Source: Symsagittifera roscoffensis (lineage: Eukaryota; Xenacoelomorpha; Acoela; Convolutidae). From it: a stretch of 64,000 nucleotides of DNA. The stretch lies in assembly GCF_963678635.1 (NCBI RefSeq), contig NC_087064.1, positions 21,376,509 through 21,440,508 on the forward strand. Direction: 5' to 3'. A program made the position numbers and the translations under genes. The notes beneath the pieces were generated by a model that ran no database searches, was not told the DNA's origin, and saw only the letters and a list, made by a program, of their open reading frames with translations. Shown piece after piece: positions 37,901-50,700 of the stretch (the stretch's first letter is position 1; the number at the start of each line of letters is the position of its first letter).

Positions 37901-39150
37901 TGATGGCATATTGAGTTTGGATAATTGTTTCCAGATTTCTGCCATGATGGGATTTTTTTTATTGTTATAGTGTAAATGATAATCGAATCCGTTCCCTTCT
38001 TGAAAACGAATTTATTTATTTAATTGACAGTAGATGAAAAGTGACTCGAATGTAAGTGTCAGTTGTCGTGCACAGCAGGGGGTTGTTGTAAAAGCGACCA
38101 GGTGGTCTCTTTAGAAGTAGCACCACCTGAAAACAACTCAAACAAAAAAGAAACAAACAAAACACAATGAAAAAAATTCTTGCGTTTCAAAAAAAAGCAG
38201 TTGCAGATCTGCTCAAATATTAGATTTTGCCACAAAAACTGACACAAGATTTAATAATTTCAAAAATATATTGTCACGAAAACTGACAGAAGATTAATAA
38301 TTTCAAAAATAGGAGCATTGAGAAAATACGTTAAGACTCGAAACTAGAAAATTCAAAATTGAATTTTATTGTCGTTTTTTCCATTGGATTAATTTTTTCA
38401 GTTTATGTGATCAGACAAAAATTGAAATCTAAAACAAGCGTGATAGTAAGACACTTTCATTTATGGAATTTTAGAAGCAAAATTTAACCTTGAAAAAATT
38501 ATGAAGTTGAATTAAAACTTGTCGGCCAGTTTTTCTTCGGGTATGATTTTAAACCAGTTCATGCAACTTATGACGGGGATTAAATCGGAAGGCTGGAAAC
38601 AAAAGCAGCCCTGGAAATGCATTTTGGTGTCTCAATGGTGGATTAGTGGGGTTGAGCTAAACTCGAGAGCTTCGAAGTGAAATTGGTAGGGGGTGAAAAT
38701 TGCACTAAAAGCAATTTGGTCCTCTGGGATGAAAGGAAATATGGGTTGAACAGTCGGCTCAAGTATGGAGTTTGAAAAAGATCTTTCTTTAAAAAAAGAT
38801 TGAGGAACGTTTTAATGCCACGTCACTGCCTATATTTTTCTTCTTTTTTTCCAAATTAATTAAGATTTGACCTTGCTAGTCCTTCAAAAAGAAACAACTT
38901 TTTTGGTTCTATATAGTTAGATAAAGATAAGAAATGCAGTTAAATCCCGTCAAAACAAAGTCGAGGCGAATCTGAAATTAGTTGAGATATGGTTTTATCG
39001 CTTTTTTATCCAGAATCTAACTTGTTGCATCTCGTATTCCAATCAGCAACGTATTCCTATCAGCAATTCCTATCAGCAACGATAGTGTAAAGAATATACT
39101 ACAAGCGGCCAAAACTAGAGTTCGAAACTTTCAGAAAATTGTCATACTAC
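34962..39150. other. Upstream region of the Wnt gene, no supported gene
   Basis: Expected to contain the Wnt 5' UTR and promoter near 35.0-35.45 kb, where base composition is less AT-rich. No TATA box or initiator could be assigned with confidence. A 111-codon minus-strand frame at 35860-36195 has coding-like composition but no motif, stops upstream and no clear splice partner. Confidence 0.4.
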
Positions 39151-39819
39151 TACAGTGTCGATTTGAATTACCCGATGAACGGATTAAAATTGAAATTTAA
39201 GACGCGTCTTGCTCAAATTGGGTTGACCTTCTGTGAAAAACGAAAAACTTGCTTCGAATTTCAACAGTAAGATAAAATTTCATTTTGTTTTGCAAAGTTC
39301 AGGCCCAAAATGTTAACCTAAAAAAGATAGCTTGGCTTTTTTACGCCAAAACTACAAATTCGATCACTGACAAAGGTTCATCAACATGAGCTTCTTACAT
39401 AGACCACCAATGGAAAAAGATACTCTCCAAAACAATATACAAATTAATTTATTTTTGTTTGATACACAAAGAAGGACGTTTTTGCCAAGTTAAACAACAA
39501 CTATTTGTCCTAAAATAATTTTATAAAATTTTGCGCAGGTTTTTGGAGAGTACACCTTTTCTGAAGTTTGCTACGCTATGCAAGAGGCTGAATTTGATGT
39601 AATTGTGTAAGTGATCGATTAGGGAGTTTCGGAGTGTATTTTGATTGACTGAAAAAAAGCAAAAGTGATTCATTTTAGGGCAAAATTTTTGTCCCGAAAT
39701 TCGCAAAACAAAATGCACCGTAAAAATTCAGCTTAAACTCAAGCAAGTTTTGTTTTCATCGTTTTACACCTCAGGTGAATTCAATTTGAGAAAAACGCGT
39801 TTCAAATGTCAGTATTTTT

Positions 39820-40034
39820 TGTGAGTTGTTCATTTTGTTTGATATATTCACCTTTGGTATTGATTAGATACCTATCAACTATGTTACGTATCGACCATTG
39901 GTCGATCATTTCACTGTTCGTAGCTGTTTTAGAACAGGCATTTTAATTCACACTTAATCTTTGTTATTTTTTTGGTTCCTTAGTTAGTGTACTTAACTTT
40001 TACATATTCAGGGTCAGTATTAGAATAGTTTTTA
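39820..40034 (+). repeat. 5' LTR of the retrotransposon
   Basis: Starts TGTGAGTTGTTCATTTTG and ends about ...AGAATAGTTTTTA. A TGG (TGGTGCAGTCAAATGA), as expected of a tRNA primer-binding site, follows at once at 40035. It matches 44891-45105 along its length with roughly 30 differences by eye. Confidence 0.88.
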
Positions 40035-40138
40035 TGGTGCAGTCAAATGAATCGAATCTGCGGGGGATTCCTGCATTCTGACTAAATCACACCATGGAGC
40101 CATCACATTCCTAGACCCACTGGAGTGACTTATTTCAA

Positions 40139-41162
40139 TTGGCCAATATAGCAAAGAAGAATCTGGACATCGACAATTTGAGTGGACCAGAGGTACCAGA
40201 AAACCAGATTCCAATCCTCGAACAGCCTACAAGAAGTGAGTCGGTAACGGAACAAGCCAGTCGGGAGGCTAGAAAATGGATTGCAATAAAGACTTATGAA
40301 GCTGCCGAAGAGAAGGGAAAAAATGACGCCAGAAAGAAATTCGGAGGTTTGAGAAGAGCAGAAGCCGACAAGAAGTTGTGATCCATCTTATTTCTAATCC
40401 TTAGAAATGAAGGGAAAAGGGTATTCTCTCAGAAAAACCCTGGAGTAAAAAATTTATTTATCTCTTTTAGAGAGACTTGGGACCTGTTGAACCTAGCTTT
40501 TAACAAACCTCCAAACTCTACATTTGAGAGGTACAAATTTCTAAACCGGAAACAAAGAGACAGGGAATCCTTCTAACATTTCTGGAGAGCACTGGCGGAC
40601 CTAGCTAGCACGTGTTACCTTAGAGAGTCTGACGAAACTAAGTGGATCAGAGTAGTATTTATCTGCAAAATGAAAAATAGCGAGTCCCAACGGAAACTTC
40701 TATCCGCAACCTTCAGTCCCTCAGAAGCCTTAAGTCAGGCCCTAAGAGACAGAAAAGGATATTTCAACCATCAGAAGCTGACAAACATGGCGAAAGCGAC
40801 CATCGGGCTAAGCTTCAAATCATTGAATGTAAATAACCAAGGTAATATGGAAACAAGTCTTAACATCGAAAAAAGCAACAATTGTAAGAAATGCGGAAAA
40901 ACCTATTACAACGGGACACCTAAATTTCTGTCCAACCGGAAATATCATGTGTAAAAACTGTAAGTATAAAGGTTATTTCGCAAACTTATGTAAGTCGAAG
41001 AACAAAAGACCAAGTATAAATTTTGTAAACGATTATAACAAAACTGAAATTTGTAAATACGTCCTGTCGGAAGATTCCTGGAGCAAAAACCAAGAAGCTT
41101 GTGGAGAAATTAACTCCGGAACAAAAGCGGTCAAAGTGACGACGATGACTACTCAGTATTGA
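40139..41162 (+). pseudogene. Broken gag of the retrotransposon
   Basis: Two open pieces with a stop-bearing stretch between them (about 40381-40670). The second contains a segment like the gag helical core (LLSATFSPSEALSQALRDR), then two Cys-pair groups, CKKCGKT and CKNCKYKGYFANLC. The second is a CCHC knuckle with His changed to Tyr. Role when intact would be capsid and nucleic-acid binding. Confidence 0.7.
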
Positions 41163-42749
41163 GCGTGAAGACGATTTACGACCAAAATGGATTCGAAACA
41201 AAGAAATTAGTTAATATAAATTTCGGGTGGGAAAATATTGTAAACATGAAAAGATTGTAAATATGTAATACCTGTAGATTCGGCCAGTCCAGTGGTTTTT
41301 TAAAACAGAATGTGTCACATGAGTTGAAACTACGATACCCCAACTTGAAGATACCACCTGTAGATAAACGTACGAAACAGTTGTTCTGCGGTCTCACAGA
41401 CAGCACAGTTTTTTTGGAAAAACAGTAGTCCGAACTCGATCCAACGGGTGAATATGTGAAGAAGCCCCTTTTTTTCATTACGGGAGAACACGAAAGAAAC
41501 ATTCTGGGCATTGACAACCTTCCAAAACTCAGAAAAGAAGTGAAACAAAAGAGGTGTCCCTGCCGATCTGTACAGTCAGGGACCCAACGGGCAAGAGTAA
41601 ATCAAATACCTGAGAATTTTTAACTTATGAACTTTTTGCGAACTTTAAAAACTTGCTTAATAGAATCGGCAAGATACCAAACGATCGTAAAATTACACAT
41701 TTTCATCCCCCTTTAAGACCGGTTCAAGCAAAAAGCAGAAGAGTGCCGTTTTATTTGTTATCAGGAGTAAATAAGCGCTAAAAGGGAGGGAAAAAGAGGA
41801 CCATATTGAAAAACGCGGGAAATGCGACAAAGATTGCTTCATAAGCCCAATCGCTATAACTCAAAAGAAAGACGGTTCAATTAAACTGGCTATTGATTCA
41901 AAACTTTTGAATGATCAGATTTTTAAAAATTAATACCCGATGTCCAATATTCACGAATTGATTAAAATGTAGCTGTACAACTGTCAGAGAAGACCGACCG
42001 GAAGGTCTGGTTTAGTAACCTAGATCTAAGTAACGTTTATAGACAACTCCAAGTACGCGAAAAGAAAAGCAAACAGTGCAATTTTTGTTTAACACGAGGA
42101 GATACTACTGAGATTTACAGATCGTTAACAGAATTTTAAGGACGTGGCGATATGCCCAACGAGTTTCAAAGAGTCCTGGACTTAATCCTAAAAGGAATTA
42201 CGTTCAAAAATTGTTACATAGATGACATACTAGTGGCTTTTAAGGGTATAATTGAATAACACAAAGCAATCGTGCAAAGGATACTTAAAACCTTAGACAG
42301 AGGCAACATGGCAGTGAAATGGGGGAAATGCGCTTTTTTACAAAAAAATATAGAATGGCTTGGATTCGAAAACCGATGTAATAAAAAAAAACCTCCCAAT
42401 CCCAAAAAATATCTCCAAATTTCTCGGTTCGATCAATCAGTATATTGATCTCGTTGCGAACCATTCCCTCCTAATTTCTCCATAACGTCAGTTACTTACT
42501 AAAAAGTCAGTATAATATTGTGATAACAGTCAATCTATTGCATTCAAAATACTAAAATCCGAAATTGTAAATATGACCGAGAAAAGTCGTTTCGACATCA
42601 AAAAAAAGAACAGGATTAAAAATAGATGCCTCACTTAACGGCCTAGGGTCCACAATTGAACTGTTCTAAGGGGAGACTGGAAAACCGTTGTGTTTGCCTC
42701 GAGATTTTAAAATAACCACAAAATAAAATGTTCATTCAACCAACTAGAA

Positions 42750-43061
42750 TTGTTAGGTGCAGTCTGGGTATGTGAGCACTTCAGAAACTATTTAAACGGC
42801 TCAGATTTCAAATTTTTTACGGACCAGAAGGCGCTAATTTCCCCATTTTCGGCAAACCACAGCAACAAAACTATGCACAGCAGATTAAACCTTTGGGTGA
42901 ACAGATTTTATTTAGTTAGTTTTAAAATTTCACATATTCCGGGTAAAGATATGTTAATTACCGACCTTTTATCTAGATTACCCTCAGGCAGAGCGTTAGA
43001 TCCTTCCCACTACGATGAAGAATTCGTCGTGGCTTCTATTGACGAAATTAGTAATATTTAA
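42750..43061 (+). pseudogene. RNase H C-terminal fragment of the retrotransposon pol
   Basis: Longest intact open piece of the element. It shows the connection motif with TDQKAL, then SRLNLWVNRFYLVSF and a PGKD...DLLSRL terminus typical of Ty3/Gypsy RNase H. Upstream, an IDAS segment (about 42620) carries a likely catalytic Asp but lies beyond stops. It is a fragment of a broken polyprotein. Confidence 0.8.
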
Positions 43062-44890
43062 CGTATCCATCCACTTTTATTCCTGGAAATAGAGTAATTG
43101 TAGATCGACCGTCGGTCTCTGAAAAATCCAATTGAATATACTAATCTCCTGTCGGGAACAATTAATTCAAGCGACATGATTGGTCGAAATTCTACTGATA
43201 GCTCTTTAGCTTCTTTTAAACTTAGAATTATTGCTGCTATCATTTCTTGTATTGCCAAGTCGCTAAAAATGTGTGAAAATTTGCACGTCAGGCCAGGCAA
43301 TTGCTCATTAAATTGCCTTCCGATAGTAAACTCCAAATTAAAACAGAAAAGCATCTCATTGACGAATAAAGGCCTGTTATGTTTCATATTGCTCAACGTA
43401 ATATTTATCGCACAAAAATTGAAGACCGCGGGTACAACCTCTTCTAAATTATCTGATCGTTCATTAATTGTCCCGGAGGAAGATAATATTGCTTTGAATA
43501 CTAAAGATGTCCTTCTCTATAACATTCATGCGGCCTTACTGAAGCAATTTCATACTTATCTGCCTCTCTGCTTATACCACAAAAACATATTTTTCCAAAA
43601 ATTCATCACAAATCATGAACAAGGACGACAAAATTTAATGGGATCTAAGCCCGACTCTGATATTGGGACGCCCACTGAAAATTCATAGATCTCATATGAA
43701 AAACTAAGAGAAGGACCTGCATACTAGAGACGCTTGTAGTGCCAGCAGGTGGCCGCTTATTTACAGAGAAATATACCACCATGGCAAATCTTGCAGGCAG
43801 TGTTTAAAAACCAGTAAGAGCTGAAGAGGAAAATGTCGCCACCCATGAAGACAATCCGGGCAAATTCTCAGAAGAGGATGAACATTGGGAACCTGACCCC
43901 GACACATGGAAAACGCAGTCACTGACAGATATTAATGTCATTCCGGCTTTACCATAGAAATTGACACGCTCATATTTTTCCTCTCTTTCGCTAAAGTTAA
44001 ATTCTTGGGACGGCTTGATCGATGAGTAATTCGAGGATGTTTCGAACAGCAATACCCCAATTAGCTATGAAAAAGACAATAACGTTGATTTGAGTGTTAC
44101 ATGTGAACATAATACCCCACTCTCAGAATACGAAGATCTTAGCGGGCCATCAGTCGCTGCCCGTTCTTGCAGACTCATCAACATCCAGGATCATCAACAT
44201 CTGGTTCAGCAATTGAACCAATAGTGCTGAACAACACAACAGAGGAGACTACCGCATCGTCTATCAGACGAGACCATCAGCCAGACCCAGAAAAAATGTG
44301 GGACCCCACAGTCTTACGGGGAGCACCAATATATGGATTATTTAGAGGAACCTTAGCCATTACTCAGACTTGAGATCAATTCTGTGAAACCCCCTGCCTT
44401 CTCCTGCTGGTCACCTTACGAATTTTTTTACCCCTCTCACTAATCCTCCGTAGGATTAATAGCCGAAACAACCCTTAGACTTGCTTCAATTCATAGAGTA
44501 ATTCGGTGCCTCTTTAATTAAAAACTCCACGAGTTAATTAAATTTCATTTGTCGACTATTTTAATCATTTTTAAAAAGATAATTTTTGCGCTTTTTTTAC
44601 ATTACTCCATTGTTTTGTTTGTGTGTAAATTTAAGCTTACATTTGGTAGCGTAGATTTGTTTTAATTTCTTTGTAAGTGTACACTAAGTAAATTATGTAA
44701 AATTTACCCATTTGTTCATTTTTGTACATACCAACCTCAATTGTGGATACCAAATTTTCGTTCTGTTCATTTCATTTTGTTTTGTGCAGCTTTTAAATTT
44801 TGTTCGATCTAGGTTGAAGGGGAAATGGTTGTATATAAATTTTAGTTTCAGTAGGTTGTAAAATTGTGATTTTTTCTCGTTGGAGAATGT

Positions 44891-45105
44891 TGTGAATTGT
44901 TCATTTTGTTTGTTCTTTTGACCTTTGGTATTGATTAGATATCTGCCAACTATGTTACGCATCGACCATTGGTCGACCATTTTACTGTTCGTAGCTGTTT
45001 TAAAACAGACATTTTATTTCACACTCAATCTTTCTTATTCTTTTATTTCCTCAGTTAGTGTACATAATTTGTAAATATTCAGGGTTAGTGTTAGAATAGT
45101 TTATT
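44891..45105 (+). repeat. 3' LTR of the retrotransposon
   Basis: Starts TGTGAATTGTTCATTTTG and ends about ...AGAATAGTTTATTA. The shared core includes TCGACCATTGGTCGA. It is preceded by a weak purine tract (TGGAGAATG). Divergence from the 5' LTR indicates an old insertion. Confidence 0.87.
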
Positions 45106-45149
45106 AATGAAATGCGTTTTTCCCGGATAACTTAAATCAGCATTGTATT

Positions 45150-47600
45150 TACTTTGCCAAGGAGCCTGGTTGGGGGGTAACTTGATGATAGAGGGCCCGA
45201 ATGATGGAAAAACTTATGTCAATCAAAACCGTTAGTAACTCCAAATGGCTAAATGACTTCTGCACAAAACCGAAGTCATTATTAGTAGAAAGTTCATTAT
45301 TAGCAGAAAAGTTTTGCTATACAAATTGCACAGATATTTGTATAAATTGTTTTTTTTTTAAATTTTGGATCTGTTTAACAATGTCGGCCAATAAAGTATC
45401 TACTAAAGAATCGCCACTCTATGAATGAATACAGCAAATTAGCACTGAAACTATGTATTAAGAATTCTAATTTTGCTGAATTCTGATTGATCGAAAAGAT
45501 GACTAACCTAATCACTTAATCTACTCAACAATCTCTCTCCCCAAGTAGACCTTTCCTTTTTTGCTAAGCCAGTTATAAGTTTTTTCCAATATCGACATCA
45601 ATTTCGCAATATCTGAAAACTCATGCACCTGCTTAGATTTTAATTGGTCAATATTGTTTTTTAGTCTGGATCTAATCGATATTTAAGATTTTTAATATTA
45701 TGATTTTTTTAGGTTTTGACTTTTGTGAGTTTTTTTTGAGTTTTTTTCCGGTTTCTTCGAGATTGTTATTAAATTCTGATTGACGGAAAACAACTGAAAA
45801 TTTTTTTCGAGCCTTCGTTCCCTCCATCATCAGGGACGCCGACAAACTTTGCGTCTCGAAAAAATTCATCAATTGTTCAAATCATTTTAATTGAAACTCG
45901 TTTTTTGTTGAAATGAATAAGCAGCTATTGACTAAATTTGACCATAAGCCGCTAATGACTAAATTTGAAACTAGTATTTGTTTGAGGTGAACTATGCTAA
46001 GCTTCGTTCTATAGATTGTCAAAAAAGCTCACACTTCCCTTTAAAACTTTAAAAGAAAATTAGTTTCAACCCAAAGTGCTTTTTATTTTCGTTATCAACC
46101 AAAAATTGAACACGGCAAAATCATTGCTCAATGTTTTTGAAATATTTGGCCTTAGTCAGCCAAGAATACGTTTAGTAAAAAAAAGCTCATAACAAGCAGA
46201 AGCTATTAAGGTTCCAACTGCCAAATATGCTCCTATTGAAAACTTTTTGGAACCAAGCTGGAATCCTCTCCTCAATGCGGTTTGAGAGGGAGGGTGTTAA
46301 CTTGGTTCCAAAATGAAAGAGAATTGAGAATCGACGTGCACCGTTACGTATTTTAAAACCAAATTAAAAAATTGTGTAGGGGATCTTTAAATGGTCACTT
46401 AGGGATGCAGATGCGAATTTGATCCAATTTTTGATCCAAAGTGATCTATATACTTTTAGGTAGTGAAAACAAAATCCAACCCTATGCCATTATATTTTTT
46501 CTATTCTTCCCTATGTTCCAATCTACCTTATAGTTATTTTCTTATTTAGACTCACTTTGGACCAACAACTTGCTCAAATTGTTCCAAAGAGTGCTACCCT
46601 CAAGCTAGCTCGGAACACGTTGGCGGCGGTCTCTCTTTGTTTTCAGCCCGCATTGATGCATCTTCGAAAGTCAGAACAAAAAATTGAAGACAGCTTAAAC
46701 ACTGCGACATTTCCCATCTGAAAAACACAAAATGTAGAAAAAAAATCAAATTCACTTTGAGTTCTAAAGCATCCACACTATGCGGACACAACTCATGCCT
46801 GAGAAAAACACCGATGCTTATCCCGAAACTTTTATTGGTGCATGCTAGGTTAGGTTTACAAGCATTATTTTTCACAAACATCAAGGAAACACAAAAACGC
46901 ACTGTGTCCATTGAACTGCTGCTATAGCTCGACATTGAGTCACAACTTCATCAGAGGGGGCGGAGTCTGGAGTATCTTATGATCAACATATTTGCAAATT
47001 ATTCATAAAAGCTCCCAATCATCCCAGTATGGAATACAAATATTGCTAAAGTAATTTTTAGCGCCAGAAAAGCGAAACTCACATTATCAAGAATGTCTAA
47101 ACGACGAGTGGAACAAAACGAGTTTTAAGTCAAATCACCGTGATAACATCGGAACTTAGGATAATTTTTTTTTGGCGAATACTGTTGAGCCAAAACCATT
47201 TTAAACATATGCAAACGCCTTTTTTTAACCAAACCTGCAGTTTCCTCTTCTGTTCAGTGACCAAAATTTTTTTAGTGAATTACGGATATAAAATTAAATC
47301 ATCCAGAAAAAGATATTGTTGTCATCTTTCAAGGCTCACAAAAGCTGACCAACAAGTTACCATTTGAAATATAGCCATGAAATCATCAAATAAATAGGGA
47401 AAATCATTTGATTTGATTTCAACAAGATTCGCTTCCCAACAATAATTTTAGAAACCAAAATATTCTTCTTTGGAAAAATTCTCATCTAATGACCAGGAGC
47501 GTAAAAAAATATATGATTTTCACAAAAAAAAATTGTCTATTGATCAGCGTACAAATTAGATTATTTTTGAAAAGTTCTCGTCTATTGATGGAGGATACAA
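45150..47600. other. Intergenic AT-rich region, possible 5' part of the plus-strand gene
   Basis: No supported exon. A strong acceptor-like site (CTCTCTTTGTTTTCAG) ends at about 46646 but the following frame soon stops without a good donor. Missing 5' exons of the unknown gene could lie here. Confidence 0.4.
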
Positions 47601-47619
47601 ACTAGATTATCTGTCAGAT

Positions 47620-47748
47620 ATGTTATCCCTGTACGTGGGGAAGGATAAGAAGTTGTATTGGAAGAAGAGTGTCTCCTATGTGCACTCTGATGAACTGGAG
47701 AGACAACAGGACAGAATAGCCAGAGGGATACTGTCCAGAATACTGCAG
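47620..47748 (+). CDS. Unknown gene, exon A (first visible)
   Basis: Open frame starting at an ATG just after ATCTGTCAG (possible acceptor ending 47617) and ending CTGCAG|GTCATT, phase 0. It encodes 43 residues including KDKKLYWKKSVSYVHSDEL and RIARGILSRILQ. The frame continues to a stop at 47776 if unspliced. Splicing to exon B is inferred from phase and from the exon-like composition. Confidence 0.6.
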
Positions 47749-50700
47749 GTCATTCGAGGATTTATAGGGAGGGAGTAGCGCATTGGACGCCCCTCTTGGT
47801 TCCCCAAAAAATCACCCTTTCAAACTATTTGACGACATCCACTTTCGACCGGTCGACCGTAGAATTTATAATTCGGCAGATTGGAACCAATATGTATGAA
47901 TTTGGAGGAGGATCGATTTTTTTGTCCGAAAATTTTCCCCAAGAACTGTGCAAAATTAATCCCAAAAACGTTTCTTTTGTACTCTTTTTTTTCAAAGATT
48001 CACATCGGCGCAAAAAAATGTAGAAAAATAGAGGTTTTTGTGACAGGTATCCCTCCCCGTCGCCAACTCGACATTTTTACTAATTGTAATTAAATTTGGA
48101 ACAGTTAAGTGCTCGTCACAAATTTTAGACCCATACTTCTCTAATCGTCGGATGCTTTTACCGGTTAAAAATTATGGTTGCCCTAAAGCAATTTTGATTA
48201 AAAAATTCGCAATTTGCTTTGGGTGGGGAGGTAGAAAAAACGCTTCGCTCGAGCTGCATTTTGAGCTGCTCAAAAAACTTAAGTTCGATTTTTATTTCTA
48301 AGATGGGATAAAAGCTGTAGAATATGCGTTTCTGCTTTAAATTTATATCGTTGATAGTTTGTAAAAGTAATCATTCCTAGACATGTTTTTTTTTACCAAG
48401 AAGTTATATGAAATTGTATGAAGTTACTGGAAACAAAAATTATTAAATTTGATTTTCCTAGGAGAAGAGAGAGGCTGAAGGATCCGTGGATCCAACACTG
48501 ACAGAGAAAGAAGAAGAGGTGAAGAAAACACTGGTGTTCAAGTTACACGATGATAATCGCAGTAACGAGCAAAAGCGAGGCGGAGGAAAAACAGGTTCCT
48601 CGGATTTAAGTTAAAGTTTATTTGTAAAAACATTTTGAATGAGAGGATAGAGAGATGAAGAGAAGGAGCTACGGTCTCCGCCGCTCAGGCGAAAGGTCGG
48701 TGGATCGAGGAGCACTTTTTTCCTTGCTTATTGCCTAAGCGTGAGGGCACAATTGCTGGGTAAATGTCCTGAAAATAACCAAAAATGCATGTGTCTTCAA
48801 CAGGGCCACAAAAGTTGTTTTCCTTACAGATTTGAAGTGCAAAAAAGTTGTATGATAGTCCTGAATTGTCCTGAGGATAAATGGTCTTAACAGTTTTCTT
48901 GCGGTAACAGATTTTTTTTTCATGTTCGAAAATTTTTTTTCTTTTCGGTATAGTTTTGGGGTCTATTCCTATTTTGGTGATTTTGATGAATGCGAAATGG
49001 CCATTTGAATTTGTTATTTCTATAGATCGCCACTTCTCATCAGATGACGATGATGATGAGTGGGAAGAGGGTTTGGACGGAGACAGGGGCGGGGGAGAGG
49101 GGAAGAGAAAGGGAAAGAGTAAAGCGATCGGACAAGTCAGACGGCTACATTTAAAGCCCAGGTGAGTGGAGCATCAATCAGCATAGTTTTCAAATTTTAT
49201 CTACAAATCCGATTAGCTATACTGGAAAACTTTTAAGATAAATTTTGCAACTTTTACAGAGCTGATTTAAATTATCTAAAGGACTAAACGAATAATGCTT
49301 GAAAATTCAAACGAGTTTTTCTTAAAACGAGTTGATTTTAAACAAAAAATGAAGAAGACCAATCTTGTTTAAAATTCTAACAAAATTTATATTGTGTAAT
49401 TTGTTCCGCAAAAGTGGGGCCCAAATATTTGCCCCAAAAATGATCAATTTTGGGTTTTTTACCCAATCAAAAATTAAGCCAAAACTACCCAGTCGATCAC
49501 TGACATAATTATATCAAAGTGAGCCACTCACATAGCCCAACAAAATTTAACAAGGGTATACTCTCCAAAACATTTTATGAATTATCTTATTTTCGTTTGA
49601 TATACTAAAAAAAGGTCGTTTTTTGTTCCGACCATTGAAAATGGGGAGGAACTTTGGATTCGGATGTGTTTTAATTTTTTTTGTTTTCCACGCAAAATCA
49701 GCTACCACCAATAATCATTGGACAATTTGAGTGATTTATCATATACAAGTCCTTTCAGTCGTGATTCCAACGACATTAAAAAAATTCAAAAAGTCGAGAA
49801 AAATTGGTTTGAAATTTTTGATTTTCGGTAATCTCAGTCGCTTACTTAAGCCTAATTTAAGCCGTTAAAACTTAGTTTTACTCAACTAAAGGTGGTTTTT
49901 AAAGTTTTTAGCGCAATTTTGGGAATTAAGAACTTGAAAAATCAAAAAAATTCCGCAAAAAGTTTTAAAAACTTTTTACAACTTTTTCAAAATTTATTAA
50001 ATTTTCTTTTTCGTTTTCTGGTAAGTTTTCTTCAAAAATTGTTTTCCAATTGACCTATTTTAGTATGACTTTCGAATATACCTAAATTTAATTTTTTCGT
50101 TCTGATCTTTTTATCACAAAATGCAGAAAAAAAACTTTTTTTTTGCATTTTTTATAAGACTGTGGTCGGAACATTATGTGCTATTTGCACAGTAACCGGC
50201 TAACTTTGTTATTGTATAAAACACCAGTTTTTTTAATAAAAACAATTTTTAAACAATTTCCACAAATTTTTGGAGAGTATACACTCGTTGAAGTTTGTTG
50301 GGCTACGTTTGTTGATATCATTATGTCAGTGATCGACCCAGTAGTTTTGGTTTATCTTTGAATTGACTAAAAAGCTAAAATTGATCATATTAATTCTTTT
50401 AAGTTTTCAAGCAAGGTTGATTTCTTCATTTTTGTCTAAATTCAACCCACTTTGAGAAAAATGCAGTTTAAAAATCAAGTTTTATCAGTTTTGTTCGGAT
50501 AATTTGAATCAGCACAGTAGTTTCAACTCACTGTCTGCAATTGAAACTAAAAAAAAAAAAACAATCGAAAAATTCTTGGTGACCATTTGAGCAACTGTAG
50601 TTTGTTATTGTTCCGAAATAAAAAAATAATAACATAGGCTGTACGGCTGGATTTTTTTATTTTTCAAAATATTTTTAGTGCTCGAAAGAAGTGTATGACA

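Larger units (their letters stand above)
39820..45105 (+). mobile_element. Decayed Ty3/Gypsy-type LTR retrotransposon
   Basis: Two direct terminal repeats of about 215 bp flank gag-pol remains. In order: a gag-like frame (40139-40381 and 40670-41162) ending in a CX2CX3GYX4C zinc knuckle with Tyr for His (about 40950-40990); a protease-region remnant without a visible active site; reverse transcriptase fragments (about 41830-42400) with YIDD at 42215-42226; and an RNase H fragment including TDQKAL and a PGKDMLITDLLSR-type end (to about 42990). No integrase was recognised in the remaining 1.8 kb. Many stops and frameshifts make it non-functional. The element sits inside a copy of the TA-targeting transposon. 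The target duplication is not clear. Confidence 0.88.
39153..45145. mobile_element. TA-targeting TIR transposon, copy 2, interrupted by the LTR element
   Basis: The left end CAGTGTCGATTTGAATTA at 39153 follows TA. The right end ...CTTAAATCAGCATTG ends at 45145 and is followed by TA. Without the LTR element (39820-45105) its length is about 707-710 bp, almost the same as copy 1 at 17484-18190. No transposase is encoded, so it is a non-autonomous, Tc1/mariner-like MITE by its TA target (inference). Confidence 0.82.

Noticed and set aside
43176-43688. 170-codon plus-strand ORF downstream of RNase H as an integrase
   Set aside because: No HHCC zinc-binding or D,D,E catalytic pattern was seen. 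It is part of the retroelement body but cannot be assigned.
46600-46935. 111-codon minus-strand ORF as a gene
   Set aside because: No domain, no splice context, and it crosses an acceptor-like tract on the opposite strand.
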